Program-made: the position numbers and the translations under genes
Shown here: piece after piece, positions 21,889-34,086 of the stretch
Numbering within the stretch: position 1 is the first letter of the stretch
Layout: every line of letters starts with the position of its first letter
The notes under the pieces: model-generated
Database searches by the model: none
What the model was told of the DNA's origin: nothing
Seen by the model: the letters and a program-made list of their open reading frames with translations, nothing else
From: Mangifera indica
Taxonomy: Eukaryota; Streptophyta; Magnoliopsida; Sapindales; Anacardiaceae
DNA: 64,000 bases
Direction: 5' to 3'
NCBI RefSeq assembly: GCF_011075055.1
Contig: NC_058139.1
Coordinates: 16,885,584 to 16,949,583 of the forward strand

Positions 21889-22095
21889 TTTGGTAATGGC
21901 TTGTGGTTAAAAGTTAATGGTTATAAGTGTTTAAGGGTGGGATAATTATTGGTAAGTGTTTTAGACTAAGGAAGGATTATTTTTAGGCAAATCAAGGTTT
22001 TGTGAATAGTAATTTTATGACGAACAGTAAATTTTGGCCTTAAATAGTAGCTCTAAGAAGAAAATTATAATAAACTAATCATAAAAACAGCCCAA

Positions 22096-22107
22096 GCTCT
22101 GATACCA
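22096..22107 (-). promoter_or_regulatory. Primer-binding site, initiator-tRNA-Met type
   Basis: On the minus strand this reads TGGTATCAGAGC exactly, two bases after the LTR end GCACCA. It proves that 22110-22596 is a 5' LTR and identifies the related solo LTRs elsewhere in the window. Confidence 0.9.
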
Positions 22108-22109
22108 CA

Positions 22110-22596
22110 TGGTGCATTTCCCATCAAGACAATGCGACAACACACAAACTCAATTCTGGAAATTATTATTCATTTGGCACAATAACAATTTGTCTTTCAA
22201 TTTTAACCAATCAAATGACCTTCAAATCATGCAAATTATATATCATTGGAAAAAACATTCAAAAAGCTTTCTAACGATATATAATGTCAACCATAACTCA
22301 ATCAATAAGGCATTCAAAACTAACTTCAAAGTTTGCTAGCAAAAACTAGAAATTGCTAAATCACACTGTAAATAGTAACCCAAGGCCATTGATCAATTGG
22401 AGCAAGCTATTCACTTGGACCTTGGGTGCATGTAATGAGACTATACCCAAAAGTGGTTTTGGGCCAAAATTGAAGGTGTAATGCTTCCTTTGGCTTGGGA
22501 TTTGCTAGAACTTCATTCTTCTTAACTTCAAAGGCTGCATGAAGGCTTGAGGATGGCTTGAAATCCAAAAATGACAATGGAGCCATGTATACATCA
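22110..22596 (-). repeat. 5' LTR (487 bp) of the minus-strand gypsy element
   Basis: It starts TGATGTATACATGG and ends GCACCA in sense orientation, next to the PBS. It is about half the length of the sister LTR at 18886-19832, so it has an internal deletion. It carries the 109-bp module (22212-22320) shared with the Tekay-type LTR at 55872-58138. Confidence 0.88.
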
Positions 22597-22779
22597 AGAA
22601 TGGAAGGCACAAGTATGAGAAAAGTTACTCGGATAAGGAAGAAGAGGAATCTCCCCAAGTCATGCCTCTTGGTAAGTTGTTAAAGGTTGATGAGAAAGAA
22701 TTACATAGGGCATCAAGTAGTAGATTGAGTATGCAACAAAGAAAAAAGCTTGCAAAGAAAAGAAGGGAATCCAACCCCT

Positions 22780-23785
22780 CTAAATCTCCTCAATGATTAA
22801 TTTTGGTGTGTGGAACATAAGGGTTCTTAATTCCCCTTTAAACCAAAAAAGAAATAAATACTTTAGTTGCTAATAATAAGCTAGATATGTTTACTATTTT
22901 GGAGACTATAAAAAGGAGAATGAACATAAGGTGAGGAAAAATATTTTTGGAGATTGGAATTCTATAGCAATAGGGACTTGAACCTGAGAAAAAGGATTTG
23001 GGTTGCATGGAACAACAAAAACCTCATGGTTAAAGTCGTTAGCAAAAATGACAAATACATGTACTTGGATGTCTTTATTTCTAGCACTGCTGAGAGGTTC
23101 CTAGTGATTATGGTCCATGGTTTGAATTCTTATTTGCAAAAGAAGAATGCTTTAGGAAGAGTTGGATAAATTCTCGCCTAATCATAAGAATTGTCCTTGG
23201 ATTCTTCTTGGAGATTTTAACTCTATAAAAGTGAAAAATGAAAAGAATGATGGATCTTCAAATTAGGAAACTTGTAAAGATGAAATGAAATAATGTTGTA
23301 AAGAATTAAAGTCAAAGAACTTAGATACATGGGATGCTTCTTTACTTGGAGTAATCAAAGAATGAGAGATAGGAGAATCGCTTGCAAGCTAGATAGAATT
23401 ATGGTATATAAGACATGGTTGGATAAATTTCCAAACTTATTTAGGTGGTTTGACCCCAACTGTATTTCGAATCACATGGTTGGATAAATTTCCAAACTTA
23501 TTTAAGTGGTTTAGCCCTAACCTTATTTCAAATCACTGGTTATACATCCTTATGAGAGGTTGAAATAAGGAGCTTAGAAGACCTCCATTCAAGTTTTTCC
23601 ATTTTTGGGCAAATAAGTGGAATTTTATGCCTATTGTGGAAAGTGTTTGGAATGAAGATGTCATTGGTAGCCCTATGTACTATCTTTGTACCAAACTTAA
23701 AAAAGTGAAGTTTAAACTTAAAGAGCTCAATAAGAGAAAGTTTTGGTGCCTTCCGAAGAAGGTAAAAAGTGTGAGAAACATGTTT
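22780..23785 (+). pseudogene. Host LINE endonuclease, decayed
   Basis: It begins with a WNIRGLN-like segment near 22810, then NKLDMFTILET (about 22875-22910), KRIWVAWNNKNLMVKVV (22990-23045), WILLGDFNSIK (about 23198-23232) and a late RKFWCLPKKV segment before the LINE-tail insertion. These follow EEP-endonuclease order in plant L1 elements. Stops and frame changes are frequent. The enzyme would nick target DNA to prime reverse transcription. Confidence 0.72.
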
Positions 23786-24361
23786 TTTTTTTTTTTTTGG
23801 TAAGTAAAATAATTTTATACCAAGTAAAGGATATACAATAGCAAATCTAGGACAAATTCCTAGCTTAAGCTAAACACAAGCATACCTAGGACAAGTCCCT
23901 AGGTTATGCCGAATCTAACAAGCAACAAATAAAATCAAACCATAAAATAACAAAGACCGAACTACATCATAAACAAACTATATGAGAAGCAACAATCTAT
24001 GACTACTCAAATATAGCATGAGAGATACTCCAATTGTTTGCAATTGACACATTTTCACTAGACTTGTTCACTTTCTTCAAACAATTTACCCTTACCCTAA
24101 CCCTAACACACTCTTTAATAAGCATTGTGACTCTCTCCTTTGGTGATCCACTTCTTCCAAAGCAAATATCATTCCTAACCTTCCATATGTGGTAGACGGT
24201 AGCACCAAAACACACCTTACTCAAAATATTCTTGAAGTTGTCCACCTTCCATTCTTTAGTCAGCTCCTCAATCAAGGAGGTCCACGACATGAGATTAATT
24301 TGTTGATGACATAAGTTAATCACTTCATTCCAGATTTGAAAGCTAAATGCACACCTAAACA
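23786..24361 (-). mobile_element. 576-bp 5'-truncated LINE tail with perfect 16-bp TSD
   Basis: A T run at 23786-23798 marks the poly(A) tail of a minus-strand insertion. TGTGAGAAACATGTTT is repeated exactly at 23770-23785 and 24362-24377. The coding remnant (24003-24362) is the C-terminus of ORF2: FSFQIWNEVINLCHQQ, KVCFGATVYHIWKVRNDICF, SSENVSIANNW. It closely matches the end of the LINE at 7917-11451. The 3' UTR has the same paired CTAGG/CCTAG stem-loops. The exact TSD suggests a fairly recent event. Confidence 0.93.
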
Positions 24362-25130
24362 TGTGAGAAACATGTTTGAGTGTGTAAAGAAGGCTTGCAA
24401 GACAACCCCATGATGATTTATTGGTGGAAGAAAAGAAAAGAAAAGTTAAGGAGTTCAGGTATCTTAGTTAGAAAAAAGGTGAGATGTAAAGTTCTTAAGC
24501 CATTTTTGGAGAACTTTATAGAGAAAGTTAAGAACAAAGTTATTGTTTTCTCCTACCAGTCTATTCTGTTCCAACCACCCTTAGGTCGTTGGAACTCTTA
24601 AATTATCTTTTGGTCATCATAGGTGTGCTATAGTTTGTTACTAAGTTTTAGAATATTCTAAGGTTAGACTTAGTGTCTAGTTTGTTTTATCTTGATATCT
24701 TTTGTGTTTGTGTTGTTATGCGTCCTCTTTAATCCAGTTCTTACACTAGTGTGTTATTTTCTATCGACGAGGTTGTGTATGATGTTTTATTCTCAAATTT
24801 TTTTAATCTAAAGTTTATCTTGGTTTCAGGTTTGTCTTTATGGTTTTTTTATTTTGAATTTTTCTTACCCAACTGTCTTTCTTTTCCTTACAGTCAACTA
24901 TGTCTTCATTTCTTGTTTGGTGTTTGTCTTGAACCTATCTCTTCTATTAAGCTCAGTGCTTCTTTTTTTAGGGCAGCTTATTTCCTTGACTATTATGTAT
25001 CAAGACTTGGTATGCTTGTCTTTTCCTAGTGCACATCTAAATATGCATAAGAGTGTACATACAACTTTCTAATTTAGGCAAATTTTGACATGGACTTTTG
25101 TTATGCCTTCTTGCTTTCTTGTTTGAGTCA

Positions 25131-26560
25131 TGGATACCAAGCAAGCTAGTTATGTTGTTTCTTCCTCCCATGTTGTCAAGGTGAGTCAGGCTATTGATAT
25201 TCCCTTCAATGAGCTAGTCTAGGTCCTTACTCAACCCCCTCCAATGACGTCTAGTCGATAGAGTAAACCCTTTTTAAAGGCAACAACACTTGCTATGTTG
25301 AAGTATATCAAACCCTTTTCTCCTCCCTATGATAGAAGTGTTTATGTTGCGCCTCCTCTTGCAGTTACTGAATAAGGAGCTAAAAGATGGCTAAAATGTG
25401 CAATGGGCTTCCTCTTTGGCTGCAACCCTTTTTATATGCAAGTAAGCAAATTTGCAACTAGAAAGTGGAAAAATCTTGGTTTAAAGGAGATCATCATTTT
25501 TAGCCAAGGAATGTTTCTGTTCAAGTCACTGATAAGGAAGGAATGTTGAAAGTTGTTGAATAGGGAATATGGATATGTGATGAGCAACTAATATTTATGT
25601 GAAAATAGTCCAAGAACATTTCCTTGGCTTTAGGCAACATCAAGAAAGTGGGGTTGTGGGTGAAAATATATGATGTGCCATTAGAGTATTTGTCAAAGGC
25701 AAGATTTAGTCATATTGCTAGTGGGCTAGCAAGACCACTTTATGTTAATTCGATTACTAATGAAGGCAACCGACTAGATTTTATGAAGGTTTGTGTTGAG
25801 ATGGCAGTAGAGGAAAGCTTCCTTGATTTTATTGACTTATCCTTACTAAGTGGAGAGAATATGGAGCTGAGAGTGGAATACAACTGGAAGTAGGTTAATT
25901 GCACCAAATGCTCTAAATTCTAGCACTTAGGAAAGGAATGTAAGGCATCTATGACTAACGAAAGCAGGGGAAAAATGAAGGGGGATAATGTAGCTAATGG
26001 TTAATTCTCAAGGGGTGAAAATTAGTCAAGGAAGCTTGAGCCGAAGAAAGTAAATTCAACAAGGCATAAGAAGTAAGCTACTAATGCTTGTAGCTCCTCT
26101 AAAATAGATGCAATGTCTTTTTTGGATAACTACTTGCCACTAGAAATTTCTAACAATTTTAAGGTCCTAAATTCGATTGACAAGACTTATGAAAAGGGTG
26201 AGAGTAGTAAAATGGCAAAGGAAAGAAAAGTGAGTGTACTAAAAGTAATGGATAAGGAAGTTATTCATGCCTTTAAAGAAGTCAAAGTAATCAAGAAGAG
26301 AAAAACCTTGGCGGAAACCTAAAGAGAAAGGAAACTGTCCCCAACTTTATCAAGGATAGCTCGATTAATGTTATAGAAACTTCCTAAGACATGGACTCTC
26401 TAAAGTTAATTCTTTTGGAAAGTAGGATCTGTGTATATGAAAGGAACTTTAAAAAGGACATAAGGAAGAGGAACATGAGCAAAGGGTTAAACTTTGAGTA
26501 AATAAGATCCCTCTCAAAGATTCAAAAGAAGAGAATGGCCAAGGTTCATAAAAACTCTTC
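25131..26560 (+). pseudogene. LINE ORF1 with DUF4283-like region and CCHC knuckle
   Basis: ATG at 25131 opens MDTKQASYVVSSSHVVKV. The middle (25624-25893) reads KKVGLWVKIYDVPLEYLSK and RPLYVNSITNEGNRLDFMKV, typical of the nucleic-acid-binding DUF4283-type ORF1 of plant LINEs. A knuckle follows at about 25900-25941, CTKCSKF-stop-HLGKEC, with C-X2-C-X4-H-X4-C spacing intact despite a stop codon inside it. A lysine-rich tail runs to about 26320. ORF1 would bind and chaperone LINE RNA. Several stops kill it. Confidence 0.78.
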
Positions 26561-26582
26561 CACCACCTCTCCCAATGATCTT

Positions 26583-28423
26583 AGAAGCATGGAACATTAG
26601 GGGGCTTAATTCCCCCATTAAGAAAAATGAGACGAAGGTATTCTTGTCTAAAAATAAGATAACAATAATGGGAATAATTGAAACTAAAGTGAAAGCTAAA
26701 AATGCTTCAACTGTAAGTAAAGGTATCTTATGTGATTAAGAGGTGATATATAATTATAATCACCCTCATAGTGAGAGGATATGAATTTCTTGGGATAAGA
26801 ATATGGTTAACTTGAAAGAAGTGTTCTTTTTTTATCAGATTATTATTTGTAAGATCTCCTCCAACAAAAAAGATCTAAACTTCTACATTAGCTTTGTTTA
26901 TAGATCTAACAACGCAATGGAAAGAAATGACATGTGGAATGACATTGTTAATCAGGCAAAAACTCTTAATGACGTTCCTCTAATTTTCATGGGACACTTC
27001 AATGAGACTAAGAGGCTGAATGAGAAGTTTGGAGGCAGTATGAAGGAAGACCCTTATAGTAAAGACTCGAATGTTTGTTGCCATAATGTAGAGCTAAAAA
27101 ACTTGAGGTTCATAGGGAAACTATTCACTTGGAATAATAAAAGTGACAAAAATGGGAGAATTTTATATAAATTGGATTAGGCATTGGTTAATGATACTTG
27201 GCATTCTATCTCCCAAAAGCTCATGCTCTTGTCTTGAATAATTCTACCTCTGACTATTCCCCCTGCTTGGTTAATTATGGCTTAGAGGATAGGCAAAGGA
27301 GGATCCTATTTAAGATCTTTAACATGTGGGCATACCATGAGCAATTTTGTAGCATTGTGCAAGAGGATTAGAGTGTCAACATTAAAGGCAACCATATGTT
27401 TCAGATGATTTCTAAGTTGAAGAGGCTTAAAAGGGGGCTCAAAGAGTTAAATAAAAAAGAGGTTTGGTACATTTTTTAGAGGGTTAAGGTAGCCACAGGA
27501 AATCTTAATACAACTCAAAGGAGAATTTGAGCTGACCCTTTCAATATTAACCTACACCATGAGGAAATGGAGAGATTTGAGTTAAATCACCTTAGTAAGG
27601 TAGAGGAGTCCCTTTCCAAGTAAATCTCTAAAGTGCATTAGCTTAAAGAAGATGACCAAAATACAAGATACTTCTTCAAGTGTGTTAATGGAAGCACAAA
27701 TAGGAACTCTATTAATAGAGTCTTTCTTGAAAATGACAACTTATTAATTGATTCTAAAGTTATTGAGGAATTTATAAGATATTTCAAAAAGGTCCTTAAT
27801 CCAAATATAGTAGGTCCTTTGGAAAACTTGCCCTTGGAAGAGAAAATTAAGGTTGTTATCTTCTCCATGGACAATAACAAGACTTTTGATCCCAATAGAT
27901 ATGGAACATATTTCTTTAAGCAACCTTAGGATGTGGTGGGAAGAAATATGGTCAAGGTCATGCAATACTTTTTCAAGTTAGGCCACTTACTCGAGAGGTA
28001 AATTGCACTTCTCTTGCTTTGATTCGTAAGGTTGCTAACCCCTTTTTATGCTAAGATTATAAACTTATAGCTTGTTGCAATGTCATTACAAATGCATAAC
28101 CAAGATCCTTGCCAATCCCTTAAGCCTATTCTCCTTTTATATATTAACAAAGTGCAAGTCACATTTATTGGTGAAAAATGCATAGGGGATAACATTCTCC
28201 TAAACTAAGAGCTTCTCAACAAGTACCACAAGGACTCTAAGGATAAGAAGTGTGTAATTAAAGTTGACATTATGAAAGCCTATGATTCTCTTGATTGGAA
28301 ATTTTTAATCTCCCTTTTCAAGGTTATGAATTTCCTGGTCCACTATATGAAGTGCATTGAAAGTTATATAACTACTCCTTCCTTCTCGGTATGTATTAAT
28401 AGTGAACTAATAGGGTTCTTTAG
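26583..28423 (+). pseudogene. LINE ORF2, endonuclease and RT fingers (first part)
   Basis: AWNIRGLNSPIKKNE at 26586 opens the endonuclease, followed by the Glu motif MGIIETKVKA, LNFYISFVYRSNN, LIFMGHFNETKRL (GDFN has become GHFN) and FTWNNKS (26803-27180). The RT starts near 27830 with FSMDNNKTFDPNRYGTYFF. VDIMKAYDSLDWKFL is at 28262-28306 and SFSVCINSELIGFF just before the solo LTR. Many stops interrupt it. Confidence 0.8.
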
Positions 28424-30745
28424 TGTAACACCCAGATTCAGATATCTCAGTAAACTCTACTTTCAAAATTACCCTTAGAGTTGATTTTATAACTTGTTGT
28501 TTAAAGAAATTGTAAAAGAATTATAGAATACTATTAAATGAGCAATAATTTTCAAAGGGGGTAAAATGGTCATTTTAGAAGGATTTAAGAGATAAAGTGG
28601 GAATGTAAATTGAATGGCACACTTGAAAATTATATAATGGTGTTTAGGGTTTTTAGTAATTGGCTAAGGATAACATAGTCATTTTTTGAAAAGGTTAAGG
28701 GTAAATTAGTCCAAAATGCTTATAAAACCATCAAACTATTCATTTTCTTCTTCCTTGGCTGAGAATTCTCCATAATTTTGCTTAAGTTTTTCTTCAAACA
28801 AAAATTCACCAAAAACCTAGCTAAACCATCTAATTTCCAGAGCCTCTAGTTATAAAAAGTATTGATCTATCAATTTTGGTAAGGTCTAAGGTAAAAAAGT
28901 TTAATTTTTAAAAAGTGTCAAGTTTAGAGTTTTGATGGATGATTATGTTGTTGGTTGATTAAGGTTCCTAGGAAGAAGAAAAGAAGGAGGATAGACTTAA
29001 ATCACCTAATTAGCAAATAAAAGGTAAGAATTTCATACTTTACATACTTGAAGTAATTTGAGTTAGGTTATTTAAATAACTTTTACTTATATAAATGTGT
29101 AAGGTATTAGAATTAAGGTGATTTATGCTTAAAAGAATAAAGAAATTCATTAGGACTTATGATGTAATTTTTTTGCCATAAGGGTATTTTAGACATTTCT
29201 TATTCCTAAGGTTAGCTTAGTTGATTTTGTGTATTAAGTATGTGAGAAATGATGAATTGATGGAATAATTTGCACTAAGGGTAGGCATATAACTTTTGGC
29301 CATGAGGATAAAAGTGTTATTTTATGTGATATAGGTTAATTTTGGTTAATTATGTGTATGTTATGTGTAAAAACCATTATAATAAATATGTATAATCATA
29401 TGGAATGCATGAGATATATGTAAATGCATGAGAAAATAATCTGATGCTCGATAAGGCTTGAAAAGAATAAGGAAAAATAATGAATTGGCATATTTCCTCT
29501 TATGATTACACATGTATACATGAGAAATCATAGCATATGCATGATTTCAAAAAATAAAGAAAGAGGAAAAACATTTTCTAAGTTATGCATGTTTTTGGAA
29601 AATGGAAAACAAGTGTTTTTGGTTTTATAATGATTTATATGATATAGGAAAGCAAAAAGCATGCTTAAAATCCTTACACACGAGTTGTACTATGTGGACA
29701 GCAAAGAAATATATCAATTGTACTGTGTGGACAACAAAGAAAGATATTAGTTGTACTATGTAGACAGTAAAGAAAGATGTCAGTTGTACTATGTGGACAG
29801 CAAAGAAAAAAATAATAGAGAAATATACGTGTAAGAGAGGATTGTACCTTGTATGGCGACTACAAGTACTGTCCTATGTAGTCTACACCGGTTAATGAAA
29901 ATATTTGACAAAAAAAAAAGAATTAGCAAATATTTTATGAAAGTCATTTGCATTAGAATCATGCATGCAAGCCTATGTGGCTGATAAAGAGTTGAGAAAG
30001 ATGTACGATCAGAAAATAGAAAAGTCATGGCACTCATACATGCATAAATCATAATGAGTGAATCATATTTGTATAGAAAGGAAATGAATAAATGGGTGAA
30101 AGAAGAGAATTATGATATGTGTTTAATGTGTGTTCCGTGTCAATTATTTTATATGTGGATAGCCCAGACATGCTGAGTCTAGAAGATATTAGTACTGGTA
30201 TAAAATGCTTTGAGTATTGAGTATGATTTTCTTACTGAGCCGTGGTCGCTCACTTCGGTTAATTTAATATTTTATAGGCAAAGAGTTATAACAAAGGTTC
30301 CCGAAGAGCACTAGTGAGACATGAGACTAAGGGAGGAAGACACCATATTTTTGTTGATTTATATGTTTTTGATGTATATGTGAATATATGCATATATATA
30401 TATACTTGATATAAATATTGGTGGATATGTATATATTTTGTTTCCTATATGTATATATGTGATTGTGTATATATATCTATATATGTATATATATATATGG
30501 CTAGTTATTGAAATTGGTTATAAAGTTTCTGTGAGTGGTAATTTTATGATGGTTACTATTAAGTATTTATTTTGTTAATTGTGTTATGTTGATGAAAATC
30601 TAGTCGATTGGTAGGACTAGTTTGTGTGAATTGCTAATTAGGAGTGTTATAGGGTATAATAAAAAAAAAAATTCCTTAAGCCCTCTAAAATAGGGGAACT
30701 CTTGTTATTTTTCTGTAACACACCTATTGGTTAGGAGAGGTTACA
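28424..30745 (+). repeat. Tekay-type solo LTR (2322 bp) with perfect TSD
   Basis: It starts TGTAACACCCAG and ends GAGAGGTTACA, flanked by TTTAG at 28419-28423 and 30746-30750. Removing it rejoins the LINE frame at GFFS / SNSWGLRQGDPIS. It belongs to the LTR family of the complete element at 44653-54007 (shared ends, tandem 33-bp repeats, TTACTGAG motif) but is clearly diverged. AT dinucleotide tracts lie at 30387-30500. No internal region remains. Confidence 0.92.
29683..29810 (+). repeat. Four ~33-bp tandem repeats in the solo LTR
   Basis: Units of GTTGTACTATGTGGACAGCA plus an A-rich spacer. They are diverged relatives of the repeats in the young element's LTRs (45500-45725 and 52637-52862). 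Confidence 0.8.
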
Positions 30746-32460
30746 TTTAGTAACTCATGGGGTTTAAGGCAAGGGGACCCAATCTCCTTATACCTTTTTG
30801 TCTTTAAAATGGAGGTGTTATCTTATGCCCTTGACAAGCTTAAAGAGGAGAACTTTCAACATCATTGTAAGTGTGAGACCAATAATATTACTCACCTTTA
30901 TTTTTGCAAATAACTTGATTTTATTTTGTAGGGATGATGAAGGTTTGGTTCTCCTTTTGAAAAACACTTTGAGAAACTTCTATCATTAGATGAGTCTCAA
31001 GGCCAACCTTTCCAAAAGCAATATGGATATCTTAGGTGTCTCCATAGAAGAGAAGAACAGGTTGATTGGCATGCTCAGATTTGAGGAAGGCAAAATTCCA
31101 TTCAAGTATCTTAGAGTTCCTATCACATATTGTAAACTCTTGGTAAGGATTGCAAGCTATTCCTAGATAAGATTCTTTGTAGGGTGGCTTCTTAGAAGAG
31201 CCATTATCTGTTATACTCTGGAAGACTTGTCCTAATCAAAACCATCGTGCTTAGTGTCCAAGTATATTTGTCATCTTTCTTCATGTTGCCCTCAAAAGTG
31301 CACAAAACCATTGACTCATACCTTAGAGCCTTTCTTTGGGATAGTGTTGGAATAAACATGAAGAAAGTCAAGGTCTCTTGGGTTGATATTTGTGTGCCAA
31401 AAGATGAAAAAGGGTTTAGCATCATGAAATCAAAAGATTGGAATAAAGTAGCCATGATGAAGCATTTATGGAATGTCATCCAAGGTGAAAGTCGATCTTT
31501 ATAGGTGGAGTGGATGTATTGCAACAAATTGAAAAAGAAAAGTATTTAGGAGATCAAACCTTCCGGTCAATGTTTTTGGTATTAGAGAAAGATTTTAAAT
31601 CTAAGGAAAAAGGTTAAGCTAAGGCACAAGGTGGTGATAGGTATTGGTGCTAATACCTTCCTTTGGTTGGATAATTAACATCCTCATGGCCTTTTGTTAG
31701 GCAGATATGGCAATAGGGTTATTTATGATGTTGAGCTTAATAGAGATACTTTAGTGAAGGATCTATAGACAAAAATGGAATTGACCCATTGCTAACTCTT
31801 TAGACCTAATTAATATCAAGAATTCCCTTGATTATTCCCCTCATAGTGGTGATGATAAGGTCATATGGTTGCCTTCCAAAGCAGTTTCACCATTAATTCA
31901 ACTTAGAATTAAATCTGGAAGAAGAAGAGTAAGCTGGAGTGGTGTGATTTGATTTGGTTCAAGAAGAACTTTCTAAGACATGTTTTTATCACTTAGCTTG
32001 CAGTTAGGGATAAGCTTATGACAAAGGACAAGTTATTAAAATTTAACCTTGTATCTTATGATTTGTGCAGCTTATGCAAGCAAGAAAGCAAGGACTTAAA
32101 CTATCTCTTCTTCAATTACACCGTCAGCCATGAGATTTAGAGTCATATCTAAAGAATGTATGACAAGCATTATACTCTTAAAGATTAGAAGGACTATGTA
32201 CTATATTGTGCTCGAACTTGGAAGGAATATACATTTAAGAACTCTTTTTGCAAGCTTAGCTTCGGAGCCATGGTCTACTTATTATGGAATCAATGAAATT
32301 GTATTAGCTTTGGTAAAGAGATAATGACTAAGGAGAGATTGAAAGCTAAAATTAAGGAAGTCGTTAGGGAGAGAGCCTTCCTTTTGAATAAGATCAAGTT
32401 GTCCTTGGAGAATTTGGATCTAATTTCAACATGGGACCTCCCCAGTGCATCATGAAGTGA
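30746..32460 (+). pseudogene. LINE ORF2, RT palm to C-terminus (second part)
   Basis: This resumes with WGLRQGDPISLYLFV. The catalytic motif reads FANN instead of FADD (30900-30911), so both aspartates are changed. LSVQVYLSSFFMLPSKVHKT and KVSWVDICVPKDEKGFSIMK (31247-31504) form the thumb and connection. zf-RVT-region words (DKLMTKDKLLKFN-like at 32010-32045, LCSLCKQE) follow, then a C-terminal tail ending in stops near 32455. Frame changes are frequent. Confidence 0.78.
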
Positions 32461-32731
32461 CATACGGGCTAGACTCTAGGCTGAAGTTGCTAATTGTTAG
32501 TTTCTTTGTTTTTGTTTTGGGTTGACCTTTTGTCTAGTTTTGTGTTTCTTCTTAGCATCTAACTTTTCCCTTTATGACTCAATTAATGGTCAAATAGATT
32601 GTTTTTTCTTGTTTCTTGGTTGTTTGTGGCCTTAACCCGGGATTTTGTCTGTGGCATGACCTTTCTCCTAACTTAGGGGCTTGTCTCGTGGTAGGCTCTT
32701 TTTGGTTAATACATATTTAATTACTAAAAAA
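32460..32731 (+). other. 3' UTR of the nested LINE
   Basis: T-rich 3' UTR with GGGGCTTGTCTCGTGG and similar words near 32680-32700, then an A run. The GGGCTTGTC-type words resemble those in the host LINE's 3' UTR (36517-36600). Confidence 0.6.
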
Positions 32732-32740
32732 AGGTATCTT

Positions 32741-33237
32741 TTGGAAAGAAAAGTCTTTTTTTAAGCAAAAATCTAAAATCCAATGGTTCTTAGAGGGATA
32801 CCAAAATGCTATTTATTTCCACAAGTATGTAAAGAGTAGAACCAATAGGAATGCCATTAATAACATTTGTCATGAAGATGAAAACATTGAGTGTGAGAAG
32901 AACAAAGTGAAAAAGGAGTTTATTAGATACTTCTATCATTTTCTAAATAGCCCTAATCAGAAGGTGAAAGAAGAAGAAATTGCTAAGGTGGTTAACTATA
33001 AAATCTTAGTTGAGCAAGCTTTTGACATCATGAAAGAAGTCTTAGGAAAGGAGATTTTAAAGATGTTTTATTTACTTTGGACAATGGCAAGGCTCTGGGT
33101 CAAGGATGGCTTTGGGGTTTACTTCTTCAATAAGGTTTGGAGTGTGGTTGGCAATTATATGGTTAAGGCAATTCAAGACTTCTTCAAGTCGAGATCGTTG
33201 TTTAAAAAGATGAATTGTTCCATTATTGCTCTTATTC
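32741..33237 (+). pseudogene. Host LINE RT fingers
   Basis: It starts with an IQWFLEGYQNAIYFHKY segment (about 32770-32825), then NRNAINNICHEDENI and KKEFIRYFYHFLNSPNQKVK (32907-32970). The GPDG motif has decayed (GLGQGWLWGLLL-type frames around 33090). KAIQDFFKSRSLFKKMNCSI and IALIL close the piece before the insertion at 33238. Confidence 0.75.
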
Positions 33238-34086
33238 TAATGTGAATTCAAGCTCAAAGTTAGCAACAAATCTTTATTGGGCCCAAACTAAGGTAAAAGA
33301 TAACACAACAAATACTTATTCAACCCATATCTTTCAATGTATGCAAGACAAGCCCATCTCATTTCAATTAGGCCTTACCTATCCAAACTAAGTCTTGGGT
33401 AGCCTAAATAGCCCAACTCTTACTTTGGGTTATAACATGCTCAAATGGAACAAAATTATGCTACTTGGATGGAAAAAGCATATGAAAGACAAAACATTAA
33501 ATGAGAACTCTATATTGGTTAGTGACAAGGTTTCTTTCTAAGCCTACTACTTGTTCATTCTTTTTATAGCAAAGTATTTGAATTTGGTTTGACCTCAATT
33601 TTGGGCAAAGACAGTGATGACTTTCCTAGCCAACTATTTGTTTACTTTATTTATGGCAAAATATTTGAATTTGAATTAAGATTCATCCTTTTGTACTAGT
33701 TTTAAGGTTTCCTACTTAGGATCATGGGTTTATCCCAATGGTCAAATATTGTATTGTGGTTTTTTATGTGTCTTTACTTGTTTATTGTACCACTTTGTAT
33801 TTGGCTTATATATATGGCCTTTTTCTTCACTTGTAATTTTTAGTCTTCAATGATATTTGAATTAAACTTTTAAATTGCTTTTGAAAGAGTTTTATTTCCT
33901 TTAACCAAATCTTTGCCTAGGGTTTGGTGGTGGATAACCAAGTTAGTCGCATTGCCTTTAGACTTGGATTTTTTGGCATTTTCATTTGTGAGTTTATTGT
34001 ATTTCTTTTCCTTCTTGCTTGACCAAATTTATTCTAAAAGGGATTGATTGTTGAAAACTCTCTCTAATTTGATTAGAATTACATCA
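33238..34086. mobile_element. 849-bp LTR-like insertion with TATTC TSD, family unknown
   Basis: It is flanked by TATTC at 33233-33237 and 34087-34091. Removal restores ALI / PKSSNPTFCKDFRLISCCN of the LINE RT. The ends form an imperfect inverted repeat: TAATGTGAATTC on the left, TGATGTAATTC from the right end. Inside is a TATA-like CTTATATATATGG near 33807 followed by AATTAAAC. That layout suggests a plus-oriented LTR, but TG...CA ends are not clean (TGTGAATTC starts three bases in). A non-autonomous DNA element is the alternative. It has no coding potential. Confidence 0.7.

Larger units (their letters stand above)
24466..32731 (+). mobile_element. Nearly complete plus-strand LINE nested in the host LINE
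   Basis: The order is T-rich leader (24466-25130), ORF1, endonuclease, RT, zf-RVT region, 3' UTR and a short A run at 32725-32731. AGGTATCTT at 24457-24465 is repeated at 32732-32740, a plausible 9-bp TSD, and host LINE sequence resumes there. A 2.3 kb solo LTR at 28424-30745 interrupts its RT. Excluding that, the element is about 5.9 kb, a plausible full length for a plant L1. All ORFs are broken. Confidence 0.8.

Noticed and set aside
24085..24115. Telomere-like CCCTAACCCTAA run
   Set aside because: Only about two and a half units, inside the LINE C-terminal coding part, where it encodes Arg-Val repeats. The sister LINE has RVRTS there, so it is a local slippage.
30387..30500. AT dinucleotide tracts as a possible origin or promoter
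   Set aside because: Simple (TA)n-type tracts within a solo LTR. Nothing distinguishes a functional site.
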